Of a DNA stretch of 11,663 nt, positions 1-6,620 are shown one piece after another (within the stretch, counting starts at the first letter, position 1; each line of letters begins with the position of its first letter). The stretch spans positions 1 to 11,663 of the forward strand of contig CALANW010000159.1 of the NCBI GenBank assembly GCA_937926145.1, written 5' to 3'. The notes beneath the pieces were generated by a model. The model searched no databases. It had not been told where the DNA came from and saw only the letters and a program-made list of their open reading frames with translations. The stretch comes from an uncultured Ruminococcus sp. (lineage in GTDB: Bacteria > Bacillota > Clostridia > Oscillospirales > Ruminococcaceae). The translations under genes were made by a program, and so were the position numbers.

Positions 1-58
1 TATATGGCTTTTGCGCCGATTTTTTGTCTACACTTTGATTAAAAATTAGTATTAGAAT

Positions 59-79
59 GGGCGGATATAGAATCCGCCC
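59..79. repeat. GGGCGGAT/ATCCGCCC hairpin downstream of the feoA-type gene
   Basis: A perfect 8-bp stem, GGGCGGAT (59-66) with ATCCGCCC (72-79), encloses a 5-base loop. It lies about 60 bases past the stop of the minus-strand feoA-type gene and could end its transcript. The minus-strand sequence just after the stem is not a clean T-run, so a dispersed hairpin repeat is as likely as a terminator. Confidence 0.5.
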
Positions 80-138
80 CTACGAAATTCAGTTTTTTGT
101 GACAAATATGCGGAACAAAAATAATTACGCATTACGAA

Positions 139-375
139 TTAAACCGCTCTTACCATTATCTTTGAACTGTCCTCTTCGCGCAGAGCTATAACAGCACCGC
201 GGATAAGATACGCCGTCGGGTCGCCCGAGGGACTTCGCTGCAAACATTCAACTCGTGTGCCCTCGATAAGTCCGAGATCCTGCAAGCGCCGCCGCATACT
301 GCCGTCATTGTGCAGCTGTGTGACGCGGGCGCACATTCCCTCCGAAAGGGAAAAAAGGCTTGTTTCTATGTTCAT
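139..375 (-). CDS. feoA: FeoA-family iron transport accessory protein
   Basis: A 78-residue protein with the layout of the FeoA SH3-like domain. It has an N-terminal segment ending in LSEGMCARV, a central RRRLQDLGLIEGTRVECLQRSPSGDP stretch (shown here only as the family signature) and a C-terminal segment IALREEDSSKIMV. FeoA proteins are small cytosolic partners of the FeoB ferrous iron permease; that role is family knowledge, and no feoB is visible here, so an orphan FeoA-domain protein with another partner is possible. The length is normal for a single-domain FeoA. The ATG at 375 is preceded by AGGAG (383-387 on the plus coordinates) at a good distance. The gene is divergent from walJ, and their putative promoters overlap around 459-465. 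Confidence 0.85.
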   Translation of the reverse strand: MNIETSLFSLSEGMCARVTQLHNDGSMRRRLQDLGLIEGTRVECLQRSPSGDPTAYLIRGAVIALREEDSSKIMVRAV

Positions 376-436
376 TGCATTTCTCCTGTAAAATTAAGTA
401 GTCGGTCCGCTGTATTCGCAGTCCGCTCAATATTAT

Positions 437-465
437 TTTATGCTCGGGAAAATAAAGCGTGACAA
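437..465 (-). promoter_or_regulatory. Putative feoA promoter
   Basis: On the minus strand TTGTCA (465-460) is followed after 17 bases by CATAAA (442-437). The -10 is weak (4 of 6). Its -35 box overlaps that of the divergent walJ promoter, so the two may compete for polymerase. Confidence 0.35.
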
Positions 466-487
466 TCGGCGGATTTTGTGGTATAAT
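459..487 (+). promoter_or_regulatory. Promoter of walJ
   Basis: GTGACA (459-464), a 17-base spacer and a perfect TATAAT (482-487). It would give a leader of roughly 90 bases before the walJ start codon at 585. Confidence 0.7.
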
Positions 488-584
488 GTCATTTGATATG
501 ATTTTTATGCCAAATCGCGGCATAATGCGGAAAAGCTTATATTTTTCGCTGCAGACTTGGCAAAAAATTTCGGAGGGATAAAAG

Positions 585-1361
585 TTGGCAAGAATTTATC
601 CGCTGTTTTCTTCGAGCAAGGGCAACTCTACATATATCGGGAATAAACAGCAGGGGATACTTATAGATGACGGCGTTTCGTTTTCTCGGCTGAAAAAAGC
701 TTTTGAGGTGAACGAACTGCCGCTTGAAGCGATAAAGGCGGTGTTCATCACGCACGAACACTCCGACCACACAAAGGGACTTTCGGTGCTGACGAAAAAG
801 CTTCGAGTTCCCGTTTATGCGCAGGCTTACACGCTGGATATTCTCACGGGCAGCGGCTTCATCAACAGCGAGGGCTGCGAGATGAAAGACTTCGAGGAGA
901 TATGCGGAATGAAAATTTCCTGCTTCCCGACTTCGCACGACACAAAGGAATCCTGCGGCTACAAGATCGAATTCGAGGACGGAAAGCGCTGTGCTGTCTG
1001 CACTGACCTCGGCTATGTTTCGCCTATCGTTGAGGAAAGTTTGCTCGGACTTGATGCTGTGCTTATCGAGGCAAATTACGATGTCGAAATGCTTCGCAAC
1101 GGTCGGTATGACTACTATCTGAAAACGAGAATTTTCTCCAAGAACGGGCATCTTTCCAATGATGACTGCGGCGATTTTGCTCGAAAGCTTGTGGAAAGCG
1201 GCACGACAAAGCTTATCCTCGGGCATCTTTCGCAGGATAACAACACGCCTGAGATCGCCGCTGAAACGGTAGTCCGTCATCTTGACGGCTTCGTTCGCAA
1301 CAGCGATTACATACTGAGTGTTGCGCCCGTCGAAACAAGCGGCGGCTTCATTGCATTCTAA
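585..1361 (+). CDS. walJ: WalJ/YycJ-type metallo-beta-lactamase-fold hydrolase
   Basis: A 258-residue metal-dependent hydrolase. The metal-binding signature THEHSDH gives His57, His59, Asp61 and His62; further likely ligands are His118 (TSHD), Asp141 (CTDLG) and His214 (GHLSQ). The N-terminal PLFSSSKGNSTYIG and ILIDDG segments are typical of YycJ proteins. In Bacillus and relatives WalJ is encoded with the WalRK cell-wall two-component system and is linked to co-ordination of cell division with DNA replication; its substrate is unsettled. Here no walRK genes are present, but rlmH follows at 1635, a pairing also found near the origin in Bacillus. The start is TTG at 585, supported by CGGAGGG (571-577) at proper distance and by alignment of the family N-terminus with ARIYPLFSS; no better ATG lies nearby. 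Length matches the family. Confidence 0.88.
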   Translation: MARIYPLFSSSKGNSTYIGNKQQGILIDDGVSFSRLKKAFEVNELPLEAIKAVFITHEHSDHTKGLSVLTKKLRVPVYAQAYTLDILTGSGFINSEGCEMKDFEEICGMKISCFPTSHDTKESCGYKIEFEDGKRCAVCTDLGYVSPIVEESLLGLDAVLIEANYDVEMLRNGRYDYYLKTRIFSKNGHLSNDDCGDFARKLVESGTTKLILGHLSQDNNTPEIAAETVVRHLDGFVRNSDYILSVAPVETSGGFIAF

Positions 1362-1362
1362 G

Positions 1363-1412
1363 CGGCGGGGATGCCCTGCGGCAAGTTCGGCGGGGATGCC
1401 CCGCGGCAAGTT
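1363..1412. repeat. 25-base tandem duplication after walJ
   Basis: CGGCGGGGATGCC..GCGGCAAGTT occurs twice in a row (1363-1387 and 1388-1412) and the copies differ only at one T/C position. It begins two bases after the walJ stop codon and merges into the larger direct repeat that follows. Confidence 0.85.
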
Positions 1413-1598
1413 CGCGCCATGCTCCGCTTTGCTTCGCTCGTTTTGTGAGGATTAATTTATGTTCGCGAATAAAGTTGGTTTAAAAGCTCTATAGTTCAAA
1501 TTTGGAGAGGAAGCCCCGCGGCAGGTTCGCATCACGATCCGCTTTGCTTCGCTCGTTTTGTGAGGTAATAAGTTTGTATTCGCGAATATGGGTTTATT
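1392..1598. repeat. Two ~85-95-base direct repeats between walJ and rlmH
   Basis: Copy A (about 1401-1483) and copy B (about 1516-1597) are offset by 115-117 bases. Both run CCGCGGCA(A/G)GTTCGC, a variable few bases, then TCCGCTTTGCTTCGCTCG and TTTTGTGAGG, then a TTCGCGAAT core. The 28-base middle part is identical. No open reading frame is conserved across the copies. It fills the whole 273-base walJ-rlmH gap and looks like a dispersed intergenic repeat that was duplicated locally. No clear promoter for rlmH was found in it. Confidence 0.8.
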
Positions 1599-1634
1599 CT
1601 ACAGTCTGACAAATATAAGGAAGGACTACAGCTT

Positions 1635-2123
1635 ATGTTGAATGTTAATATAATCACGGTCGGAAAGCTTAAAGAAAGCTATCTCCGCGAAGCTTCGGCG
1701 GAATACAGCAAGCGGCTCTCGGCGTTTTGCAAGCTTAATATAGTCGAGCTTGCGGAAAGCAGACTTCCCGACAACCCGTCCGAAAAAGAGATAAGTGCGG
1801 CGCTTTCCAACGAGGGAAAGGCTATTTTGCAATTACTCTCAGGAAATAGCTGTTATAATATTGCAATGTGTATAGAAGGTAAACAGCTCCCGTCAGTGAA
1901 ATTTGCGGAAAAGCTTCAGAGCGTGTCAGCGTATGAGGGCAAAAGCACTGTTAATATCGTTATCGGAAGTTCGTTCGGCATCGCGCCCGAAGTAAAGGCT
2001 CTCGCCGACCTGCGGCTCTCAATGTCGGAAATGACATTCCCTCACCAGCTTGCGCGTATAATGCTTCTTGAACAGCTTTACCGTGCGTTTCAGATAAACG
2101 CAGGCGGAAAATATCATAAATAA
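1635..2123 (+). CDS. rlmH: 23S rRNA (pseudouridine-1915-N3)-methyltransferase RlmH
   Basis: A 162-residue SPOUT-class methyltransferase. RlmH uses S-adenosylmethionine to methylate pseudouridine 1915 in helix 69 of 23S rRNA on assembled 70S ribosomes. Family marks visible are the N-terminal NIITVGKLKE, the cofactor-binding trefoil-knot region VNIVIGSSFG (residues 106-115), the LRLSMSEMTFPHQLAR segment (about 126-141), LLEQLYRAFQI and the characteristic C-terminal GGKYHK (residues 157-162). Length agrees with other RlmH proteins (about 155-160). The ATG at 1635 follows AAGGAAGGA with a suitable spacer. The gene stands alone in its orientation after walJ and faces the CE2 esterase gene across a two-hairpin intergenic region. 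The stop codon runs directly into AATTCGAAATTA. Confidence 0.96.
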   Translation: MLNVNIITVGKLKESYLREASAEYSKRLSAFCKLNIVELAESRLPDNPSEKEISAALSNEGKAILQLLSGNSCYNIAMCIEGKQLPSVKFAEKLQSVSAYEGKSTVNIVIGSSFGIAPEVKALADLRLSMSEMTFPHQLARIMLLEQLYRAFQINAGGKYHK

Positions 2124-2137
2124 ATTCGAAATTATTT
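2121..2137 (+). repeat. Stop-linked AATTCGAAATTA motif (rlmH)
   Basis: The rlmH stop TAA overlaps the first A of AATTCGAAATTA (2123-2134), a one-base variant of the AATTCGGAATTA motif seen at 2309-2320, 6558-6569, 7318-7329 and 11207-11218. Confidence 0.6.
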
Positions 2138-2164
2138 ATATTCCGCAAAATTAAGTTAGATACT

Positions 2165-2190
2165 GTATGAAACAGTTTTCTGTTTCATAC
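2165..2190. terminator. 11-bp perfect hairpin with TTTT loop
   Basis: GTATGAAACAG (2165-2175), loop TTTT, CTGTTTCATAC (2180-2190). It lies 42 bases after the rlmH stop codon. It is not followed by a T-run on either strand, so it may stabilise the rlmH transcript end rather than terminate alone. Confidence 0.45.
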
Positions 2191-2217
2191 TATAGGAAGT
2201 TTACAAAATAAAGAAAT

Positions 2218-2260
2218 GCCCCTATTTTCATTGGATAAAAATCCTTTGAAAAATAGGGGC
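2218..2260. terminator. Likely bidirectional terminator between rlmH and the CE2 esterase gene
   Basis: GCCCCTATTTT (2218-2228) pairs with AAAATAGGGGC (2250-2260), and an inner stem GGAT/ATCC (loop AAAA) sits in the loop. On the minus strand the stem is followed by ATTTCTTTATTTTG, on the plus strand by GTTCGTTATTG. The position between two convergent genes suits a terminator for both, better for the minus-strand operon. Confidence 0.65.
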
Positions 2261-2308
2261 GTTCGTTATTGTATAAACGCTTTGCGGCGTAATAATACGG
2301 GGTTAAAC

Positions 2309-2320
2309 TAATTCCGAATT
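2309..2320 (-). repeat. Stop-linked AATTCGGAATTA motif (CE2 gene)
   Basis: TAATTCCGAATT on the plus strand (AATTCGGAATTA on the minus) lies 4 bases past the stop codon of the esterase gene. It has no attached hairpin element here, unlike the copies at 6558, 7318 and 11207. Confidence 0.6.
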
Positions 2321-2324
2321 TAAT

Positions 2325-3500
2325 TTATTCCCAGCCCATAGATTCCTTGATCTTTTCAACGAGCTTGTCGGAAGCCTTTTCGTGGGTCTTTTCGCTTGGG
2401 TGCCAGTCAGCGGCAATTCCGTCCTCGTTCATATTCTGCTGGTCGAACATGAGCCAGTCAACATTCGTATCGCCCGTTTCTTCGCTGTAATCGCGGAGAG
2501 CAAGCTCTACATAAGGATAGAGGTTCTGTCCCATGATGCCGAGTGTGCCGATGATCTTTGCGTTCGGGTTATTTTCACGGATCTTCTTTACGAATTCAAC
2601 ATAGTGCGATCTGTAATCTTCGCACTTTTCTTCCTGATTCTTGCAATAGCTGTCATCATTCGTGCCAAGGTTGATAACGATCACATCGGGTTCGCGCTTG
2701 GTGAAGTCCCAGTCGAGAGCAAGCGGATCGAACTCGTCATTCTTGCTCCAAGTATAGCCGAGGTGTGTATAGTAAGGCGGAACAAGCTGTGTGAGAACTT
2801 TCTTTCCGTCGCCCGAGTAGCCCGAGATGATGCCGTGACCGCTGAATGAAACAAGGCTGTAGTCAGCGTCAAGCTTTTCTGCTGTTTTATAAGCATACGC
2901 TTTTGTGCAGTCCTCGGTCTTTGTTGAGAAATGGTGATCCTTGTCCTCGTCGTCAACGCCGTAACCGCAGGTGATAGAGTCACCGATGAATTCGATATAG
3001 CGTGACTTGTTCTCGGCAGGCTTTTCGTCCTTGCCGTTGATAGTGATATCACTGATAGCGTATGTAGACATCGGCGATTCGGAGAGCTTCACGATCTTGA
3101 CATCGTTCTGCTGTTCGGTATCGCTGATCTTGACGTTGATAGACTTTGTCTTTTCGTTTATCATTTCATCAGCCTTGCGCTCGCCGTTCACATATACCGC
3201 AACACGAGCCTGATTGTCCGCCGATGCAGGGTTGCTGCTGTTCGTGTCGCCCTCGATAGTTACGGTGACTTCCGTTCCCGTGAATGTAAATTCTGCGCCC
3301 GAGCCGCTCAATGCGCAGTAGATCTTTCCATTATTATAGTATGTTCTTCCAAGCTGCTTGAAATTTTCCTCGTTAAGTTCGATCGACTTCACCGCTGCTT
3401 CCTCCTCTTTAACTTCCTTATTTGCCGCTGACGAATCAGCACAGCCTGCCATTACTGATGCTATCAGAAGCGCAGGCAGTATAGCCGCTAATTTTTTCAT
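2325..3500 (-). CDS. CE2-type acetyl (xylan) esterase, SGNH fold, lipoprotein
   Basis: A 391-residue secreted esterase. Residues 1-20 form a lipoprotein signal peptide with lipobox VMAGC (Cys20 would be lipidated), followed by a charged linker. Residues about 35-155 match the beta-rich N-terminal domain of carbohydrate esterase family 2, and about 165-391 the SGNH hydrolase domain: GDSIT (Ser175 as nucleophile), SGHG (Gly221), GTND (Asn281) and DWHPS (Asp365, His367). CE2 enzymes remove O-acetyl groups from xylan, glucomannan and their oligosaccharides. The domain order and length fit that family; a general acetyl-oligosaccharide esterase is the alternative. The start ATG at 3500 has TAAGGAG upstream, which overlaps the stop codon of the preceding deacetylase gene (11 bases between genes), so the two are an operon and probably translationally linked. 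The product should sit on the outer face of the membrane. Confidence 0.88.
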   Translation of the reverse strand: MKKLAAILPALLIASVMAGCADSSAANKEVKEEEAAVKSIELNEENFKQLGRTYYNNGKIYCALSGSGAEFTFTGTEVTVTIEGDTNSSNPASADNQARVAVYVNGERKADEMINEKTKSINVKISDTEQQNDVKIVKLSESPMSTYAISDITINGKDEKPAENKSRYIEFIGDSITCGYGVDDEDKDHHFSTKTEDCTKAYAYKTAEKLDADYSLVSFSGHGIISGYSGDGKKVLTQLVPPYYTHLGYTWSKNDEFDPLALDWDFTKREPDVIVINLGTNDDSYCKNQEEKCEDYRSHYVEFVKKIRENNPNAKIIGTLGIMGQNLYPYVELALRDYSEETGDTNVDWLMFDQQNMNEDGIAADWHPSEKTHEKASDKLVEKIKESMGWE

Positions 3501-3511
3501 AGATATTCTCC

Positions 3512-4138
3512 TTAATATTCCGTTGTCTGCGAAGTGAATGAATAGACGATGCCCTTTTTCGGCACGACGTTTGCACGGTCAAAAAGCTCCGAAACGGTCA
3601 CGAATTCATACTCCTTTTTGAGTTCGGGAATGATGATGTCGAGCGCCTCGACGGTCTGAATATTTCCGCTCATATCGTGCAGAAGTATTACCGCGCCGTC
3701 CTTTATCTGACCGAGAATTTTTTCTGCGCGCTGCTGCGCCGTTACCTCGGGCAGCCAGTCCTCCGCACCGATGCCTGCGATGAATGTAAGGTCGATGTTC
3801 TCATACATTTTCTCGCTGACCGCGATATACGGCGGACGGAAAAAACGCGGTTCTTTGCCCGTGATGCGCTTTATCTCGGACGAAGTAAATTCGATTTCCG
3901 CACGAATTTCCTCTGCCGAAAGCTCAGGCATTGCCGAATGTGTTCTTGAATGGTTGTTTATTTCGCATCCCATATCAAAAGCCTGCTTGACTACCTTTGC
4001 TGACTCTTCATTTATATTGTTTCCGACAAGAAAAAATGAAGCAATAACTCCGTGTTTTTTCAGCTTTTCAAGCACGAGCGGAGTCGTATCCGTGTTCGGA
4101 CCGTCATCAAAGGTCAGCGCACAAAGCTTTTTATCCAT
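3512..4138 (-). CDS. CE4 (NodB-homology) polysaccharide deacetylase, no signal peptide
   Basis: A 208-residue NodB-fold metal-dependent deacetylase. All five family motifs are present: TFDDGP (residues 9-14, Asp11 and Asp12), HSRTH (63-67, metal His63 and His67), RPPY (101-104), DW at 127-128, and ILLHD (151-155, His154). Members remove N-acetyl from peptidoglycan or chitin oligomers, or O-acetyl from xylan; the operon with a CE2 esterase and the divergent GH51 favours acetylated xylan-derived sugars, which is inference. The protein begins directly with the catalytic domain, without signal peptide or membrane segment, so it is predicted to be cytoplasmic, unlike most peptidoglycan deacetylases. 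ATG at 4138 follows a strong purine-rich GGGGGGAG site (about 4142-4151) and a consensus promoter (4211-4239). Confidence 0.9.
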   Translation of the reverse strand: MDKKLCALTFDDGPNTDTTPLVLEKLKKHGVIASFFLVGNNINEESAKVVKQAFDMGCEINNHSRTHSAMPELSAEEIRAEIEFTSSEIKRITGKEPRFFRPPYIAVSEKMYENIDLTFIAGIGAEDWLPEVTAQQRAEKILGQIKDGAVILLHDMSGNIQTVEALDIIIPELKKEYEFVTVSELFDRANVVPKKGIVYSFTSQTTEY

Positions 4139-4210
4139 AACTCTCCCCCCTAAAGTTTTTATGCCGTTGATTTTAAAAAAGTGACAGATTTTTTTAAACG
4201 GATATTCTTA

Positions 4211-4239
4211 ATTATAGCATTAATGCACAGTTTTGTCAA
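4211..4239 (-). promoter_or_regulatory. Consensus sigma-A promoter of the CE4-CE2 operon
   Basis: On the minus strand TTGACA (4239-4234), exactly 17 bases, then TATAAT (4216-4211): both boxes match consensus at every position. Predicted leader is about 65 bases. So strong a core promoter suggests either high constitutive expression or control by a repressor. Confidence 0.85.
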
Positions 4240-4274
4240 TCAGAGATATTTCATAATTAATCCATAAATTAATC

Positions 4275-4303
4275 TTGAATTGCCGTTTAAAATGGATTAT
4301 AGT
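4275..4303 (+). promoter_or_regulatory. Promoter of the GH51 operon
   Basis: TTGAAT (4275-4280), 17-base spacer, TATAGT (4298-4303), about 35 bases before the GH51 start. Just after the -10 box lies GTTGTACCAAC (4302-4312), a 4-3-4 inverted repeat that could serve as a repressor site; this is only suggestive. Confidence 0.75.
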
Positions 4304-4337
4304 TGTACCAACAATTCACTTTATGGGGGAAACTTCT

Positions 4338-5816
4338 ATGAAAAAATTAACTATGACCCTTACGGATAAGACCAAAAGCCATATCAACCGCGAGATATAC
4401 GGTCACTTTTCCGAACATCTCGGACGCTGCATTTATAACGGCATCTACGTCGGCGAGGATTCGTCCGTCCCGAACACGAACGGTGTGAGAAATGACATTA
4501 TCAAAGCGCTCAAAGATATAAGAATACCCGTTCTCCGCTGGCCGGGCGGCTGCTTTGCCGATGAATACCACTGGAAAGACGGCATCGGCGACAAGAGCCA
4601 ACGCAAAAAAATGATAAACACCAACTGGGGTCACGTTACCGAAGACAACAGCTTCGGTACGCATGAATTTATGAACCTCTGCGAAGAGCTCGAATGTGAG
4701 CCTTACGTTGCGGGAAACCTTGGCAGCGGCACAGTTCAGGAGCTTGCCGAATGGGTCGAATATATGACCTTTGACGGCGTTTCGCCAATGGCTGAACTTC
4801 GCCGAAAGAACGGCAGAGAAAAGCCTTGGCATCTCAAATACCTCGGCATCGGCAACGAAAGCTGGGGCTGCGGCGGCTGTATGCGTCCCGAATATTACGC
4901 CGATGAATACCGCCGTTACCAGACTTTCTGCAAGAATTACAGCGGCAATGAGCTTTACAAGGTTGCCTGCGGTCCGAACAGCAGCGACTACAACTGGACG
5001 GAAGTGCTTATGAGCCAACTCGGCGAATGGCACACAAAGGCGATATCTCTCCATTATTACACCGTTCCGAGTGGCGACTGGAGCAAAAAGGGCGATGCAA
5101 TTGACTTCACCGAGGAAGAATATTACCGCACGATAAAGTCGACCATCTTTATGGACGAGCTTATCCGCAAGCACGATGAAATTATGACCGCACACGACCC
5201 CGAGCATAAGATCGGACTTATCGTTGACGAGTGGGGCTGTTGGTACGATGTCGAAAAAGGCACGAATCCGGGCTTCCTCTATCAGCAGAACACAATGCGT
5301 GACGCTCTCGTTGCCGCAATAAATCTCAACATTTTCAATGAGCACTCCGACCGTGTCGTTATGGCGAATATCGCGCAGGCTGTCAATGTTTTGCAGGCTG
5401 TTATCCTCACCGAGGGCGAAAAAATGATGCTTACGCCTACATATTACGTCTTCAAAATGTACCGCGAGCATCAGGGCGCAGAGCTTCTCGAAAGCAGTCT
5501 TGAAAACGCTCAGACGGGTATGGACGGCTGCAAGATACCTGCCGTTTCGCACTCTGCATCGGTCGATAAGAACGGCGATGTTCTCGTCACTTTCTCGAAC
5601 TGCTCGCTCGATGAAGATTATGAGATCGAAATCAACGGCGCAGGTGCAAGATCCGTTTCGGGCGAAATTCTCACCGCCGAAATTCACGCTTACAACGGCT
5701 TTGACGGCAAAGAAAATGTTGCACCGAAAGCTTATGACGGCTTTAAGCAGGACGGCGAAAAGCTCACAGTCGTTCTTCCGAAGTGCAGCGTGGTTTCACT
5801 TACTCTGAAGAAGTAA
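4338..5816 (+). CDS. GH51 alpha-L-arabinofuranosidase, intracellular
   Basis: A 492-residue glycoside hydrolase of family 51, which releases terminal arabinofuranosyl groups from arabinoxylan or arabinan oligosaccharides. Signatures: N-terminal YGHFSEHLGRCIYNGIYVG, LRWPGGCFADEYHW (about 67-79), GIGNESWGCGG with the acid/base Glu174, and IVDEWGCWYD with the nucleophile Glu298; a beta-sandwich C-terminal domain follows from about residue 400. The length is that of cytoplasmic GH51 enzymes and there is no signal peptide, so it should act on imported oligosaccharides. The ATG at 4338 is chosen because it has GGGGGAA upstream and gives the family N-terminus; an in-frame upstream TTG at 4275 lies in the promoter -35 box and cannot be the start. 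Stop codon is one base from the next gene. Divergent from the CE4-CE2 operon. Confidence 0.95.
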   Translation: MKKLTMTLTDKTKSHINREIYGHFSEHLGRCIYNGIYVGEDSSVPNTNGVRNDIIKALKDIRIPVLRWPGGCFADEYHWKDGIGDKSQRKKMINTNWGHVTEDNSFGTHEFMNLCEELECEPYVAGNLGSGTVQELAEWVEYMTFDGVSPMAELRRKNGREKPWHLKYLGIGNESWGCGGCMRPEYYADEYRRYQTFCKNYSGNELYKVACGPNSSDYNWTEVLMSQLGEWHTKAISLHYYTVPSGDWSKKGDAIDFTEEEYYRTIKSTIFMDELIRKHDEIMTAHDPEHKIGLIVDEWGCWYDVEKGTNPGFLYQQNTMRDALVAAINLNIFNEHSDRVVMANIAQAVNVLQAVILTEGEKMMLTPTYYVFKMYREHQGAELLESSLENAQTGMDGCKIPAVSHSASVDKNGDVLVTFSNCSLDEDYEIEINGAGARSVSGEILTAEIHAYNGFDGKENVAPKAYDGFKQDGEKLTVVLPKCSVVSLTLKK

Positions 5817-5817
5817 A

Positions 5818-6072
5818 ATGGGCAAAAAATTCTGCAAGCGCTGTCTTCTTGACGAACTCGACTATGACGAAACATACGAGGACATAAAGCGCTATATAAA
5901 AGATTTTCCCGAGGAAAAGCGCGTTTCGGACGAAGTCTATTCGGAAAGGCTGAGCGTGTGCAAAACGTGTTCGGAGCTTGAAAGCGGGATATGCCGAAAA
6001 TGCGGCTGTTTCGTAGAGCTTCGCGCGCTGAAAAAGGGAATGTACTGCGCCTCGGAAGAGAAAAAATGGTGA
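5818..6072 (+). CDS. Small Cys-rich putative zinc-binding protein (DUF6171-like)
   Basis: An 84-residue protein of unknown function with eight cysteines: CKRC (6, 9), CKTC (48, 51), CRKCGC (59, 62, 64) and Cys77. The pattern, with a charged helical middle (about 15-45) and the ending FVELRALKKGMYC..W, resembles small Clostridia proteins that I recall as DUF6171; that assignment is from memory. The spaced Cys pairs suggest one or two zinc sites, but iron-sulfur binding cannot be excluded. It starts one base after the GH51 stop codon and lacks a strong ribosome site of its own (only GAAGAAG nearby), so translation is probably coupled to GH51. Nothing in it points to sugar metabolism. Confidence 0.8.
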   Translation: MGKKFCKRCLLDELDYDETYEDIKRYIKDFPEEKRVSDEVYSERLSVCKTCSELESGICRKCGCFVELRALKKGMYCASEEKKW

Positions 6073-6093
6073 ATTTAAGGAGTTAATGAAAAA

Positions 6094-6558
6094 GTGTCAT
6101 TGGAAAATGCAAGGAAGTACCTCGAAAGCGAGGGCTTTGATACCTCAAAAATAATGGAAATGGATCATTCGTCCGCAACGGTCGAGCTTGCCGCAGAAGC
6201 GCTCGGCTGTGAGCCGGGAATGATAGCAAAATCGCTGACCTTTGACGTAAAAGGCGAGCCGATAATGATAGTCACAGCAGGCGATAAGCGCATCGACAAC
6301 GCAAAATACAAAGCATTCTTCGGTGCAAAGGCGAAAATGCTCACCCGAGAAGAGGTTTCGGAAAAAATAGGTCACGATGTGGGCGGCGTTTGCCCGTTCG
6401 GCATAAAGGACGGAGTAAAGGTCTACCTTGACGGCTCACTCAAAGACTATGAGTACGTTTACCCTGCCTGCGGAAGCCATAACAGCGCGATAAAGCTGTC
6501 TATCCCCGAACTTGAAAAGCTTTCGCACTTTACAGCTTGGGTAGAAGTAACTAAATAA
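6094..6558 (+). CDS. YbaK/EbsC-family aminoacyl-tRNA deacylase
   Basis: A 154-residue single-domain trans-editing protein of the YbaK/ProX superfamily, whose members hydrolyse mischarged tRNA such as Cys-tRNA(Pro) or Ala-tRNA(Pro). The likely catalytic lysine is Lys46 (GMIAKSLTF), matching the conserved lysine of YbaK, and the GHDVGGVCPFG loop (residues 93-103) is the second hallmark. The precise mischarged substrate cannot be told from sequence. The start is GTG at 6094: an in-frame stop lies at 6076, no in-frame ATG exists upstream, and AAGGAG (6077-6082) is 11 bases away. An out-of-frame ATG at 6086 sits closer to that site and opens a 22-codon reading frame ending at 6154. Third gene of the GH51 operon, 21 bases after the previous stop. 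The stop codon touches AATTCGGAATTA at the edge of the hairpin element. Confidence 0.9.
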   Translation: MSLENARKYLESEGFDTSKIMEMDHSSATVELAAEALGCEPGMIAKSLTFDVKGEPIMIVTAGDKRIDNAKYKAFFGAKAKMLTREEVSEKIGHDVGGVCPFGIKDGVKVYLDGSLKDYEYVYPACGSHNSAIKLSIPELEKLSHFTAWVEVTK

Positions 6559-6620
6559 ATTCGGAATTATTTGCAACGTTCAATTTGTTTGAGTGATGCG
6601 AAGCCAAGCAAAAGTTTCGT

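Noticed and set aside
508..526. Riboswitch in the walJ leader
   Set aside because: Only a 6-bp stem (TATGCC/GGCATA) is visible in about 90 bases; no known aptamer pattern is recognisable.
537..1409. A 290-codon frame antisense to walJ
   Set aside because: It is fully explained by the walJ coding strand and has no family resemblance.
4275..4337. A 21-residue N-terminal extension of GH51 from a TTG at 4275
   Set aside because: The TTG is part of the promoter -35 box, and the ATG at 4338 has the ribosome site and the family N-terminus.
4347..5687. A 446-codon open frame antisense to GH51
   Set aside because: It is a mirror of GH51 codon use, shows no recognisable domain and has no ribosome site.
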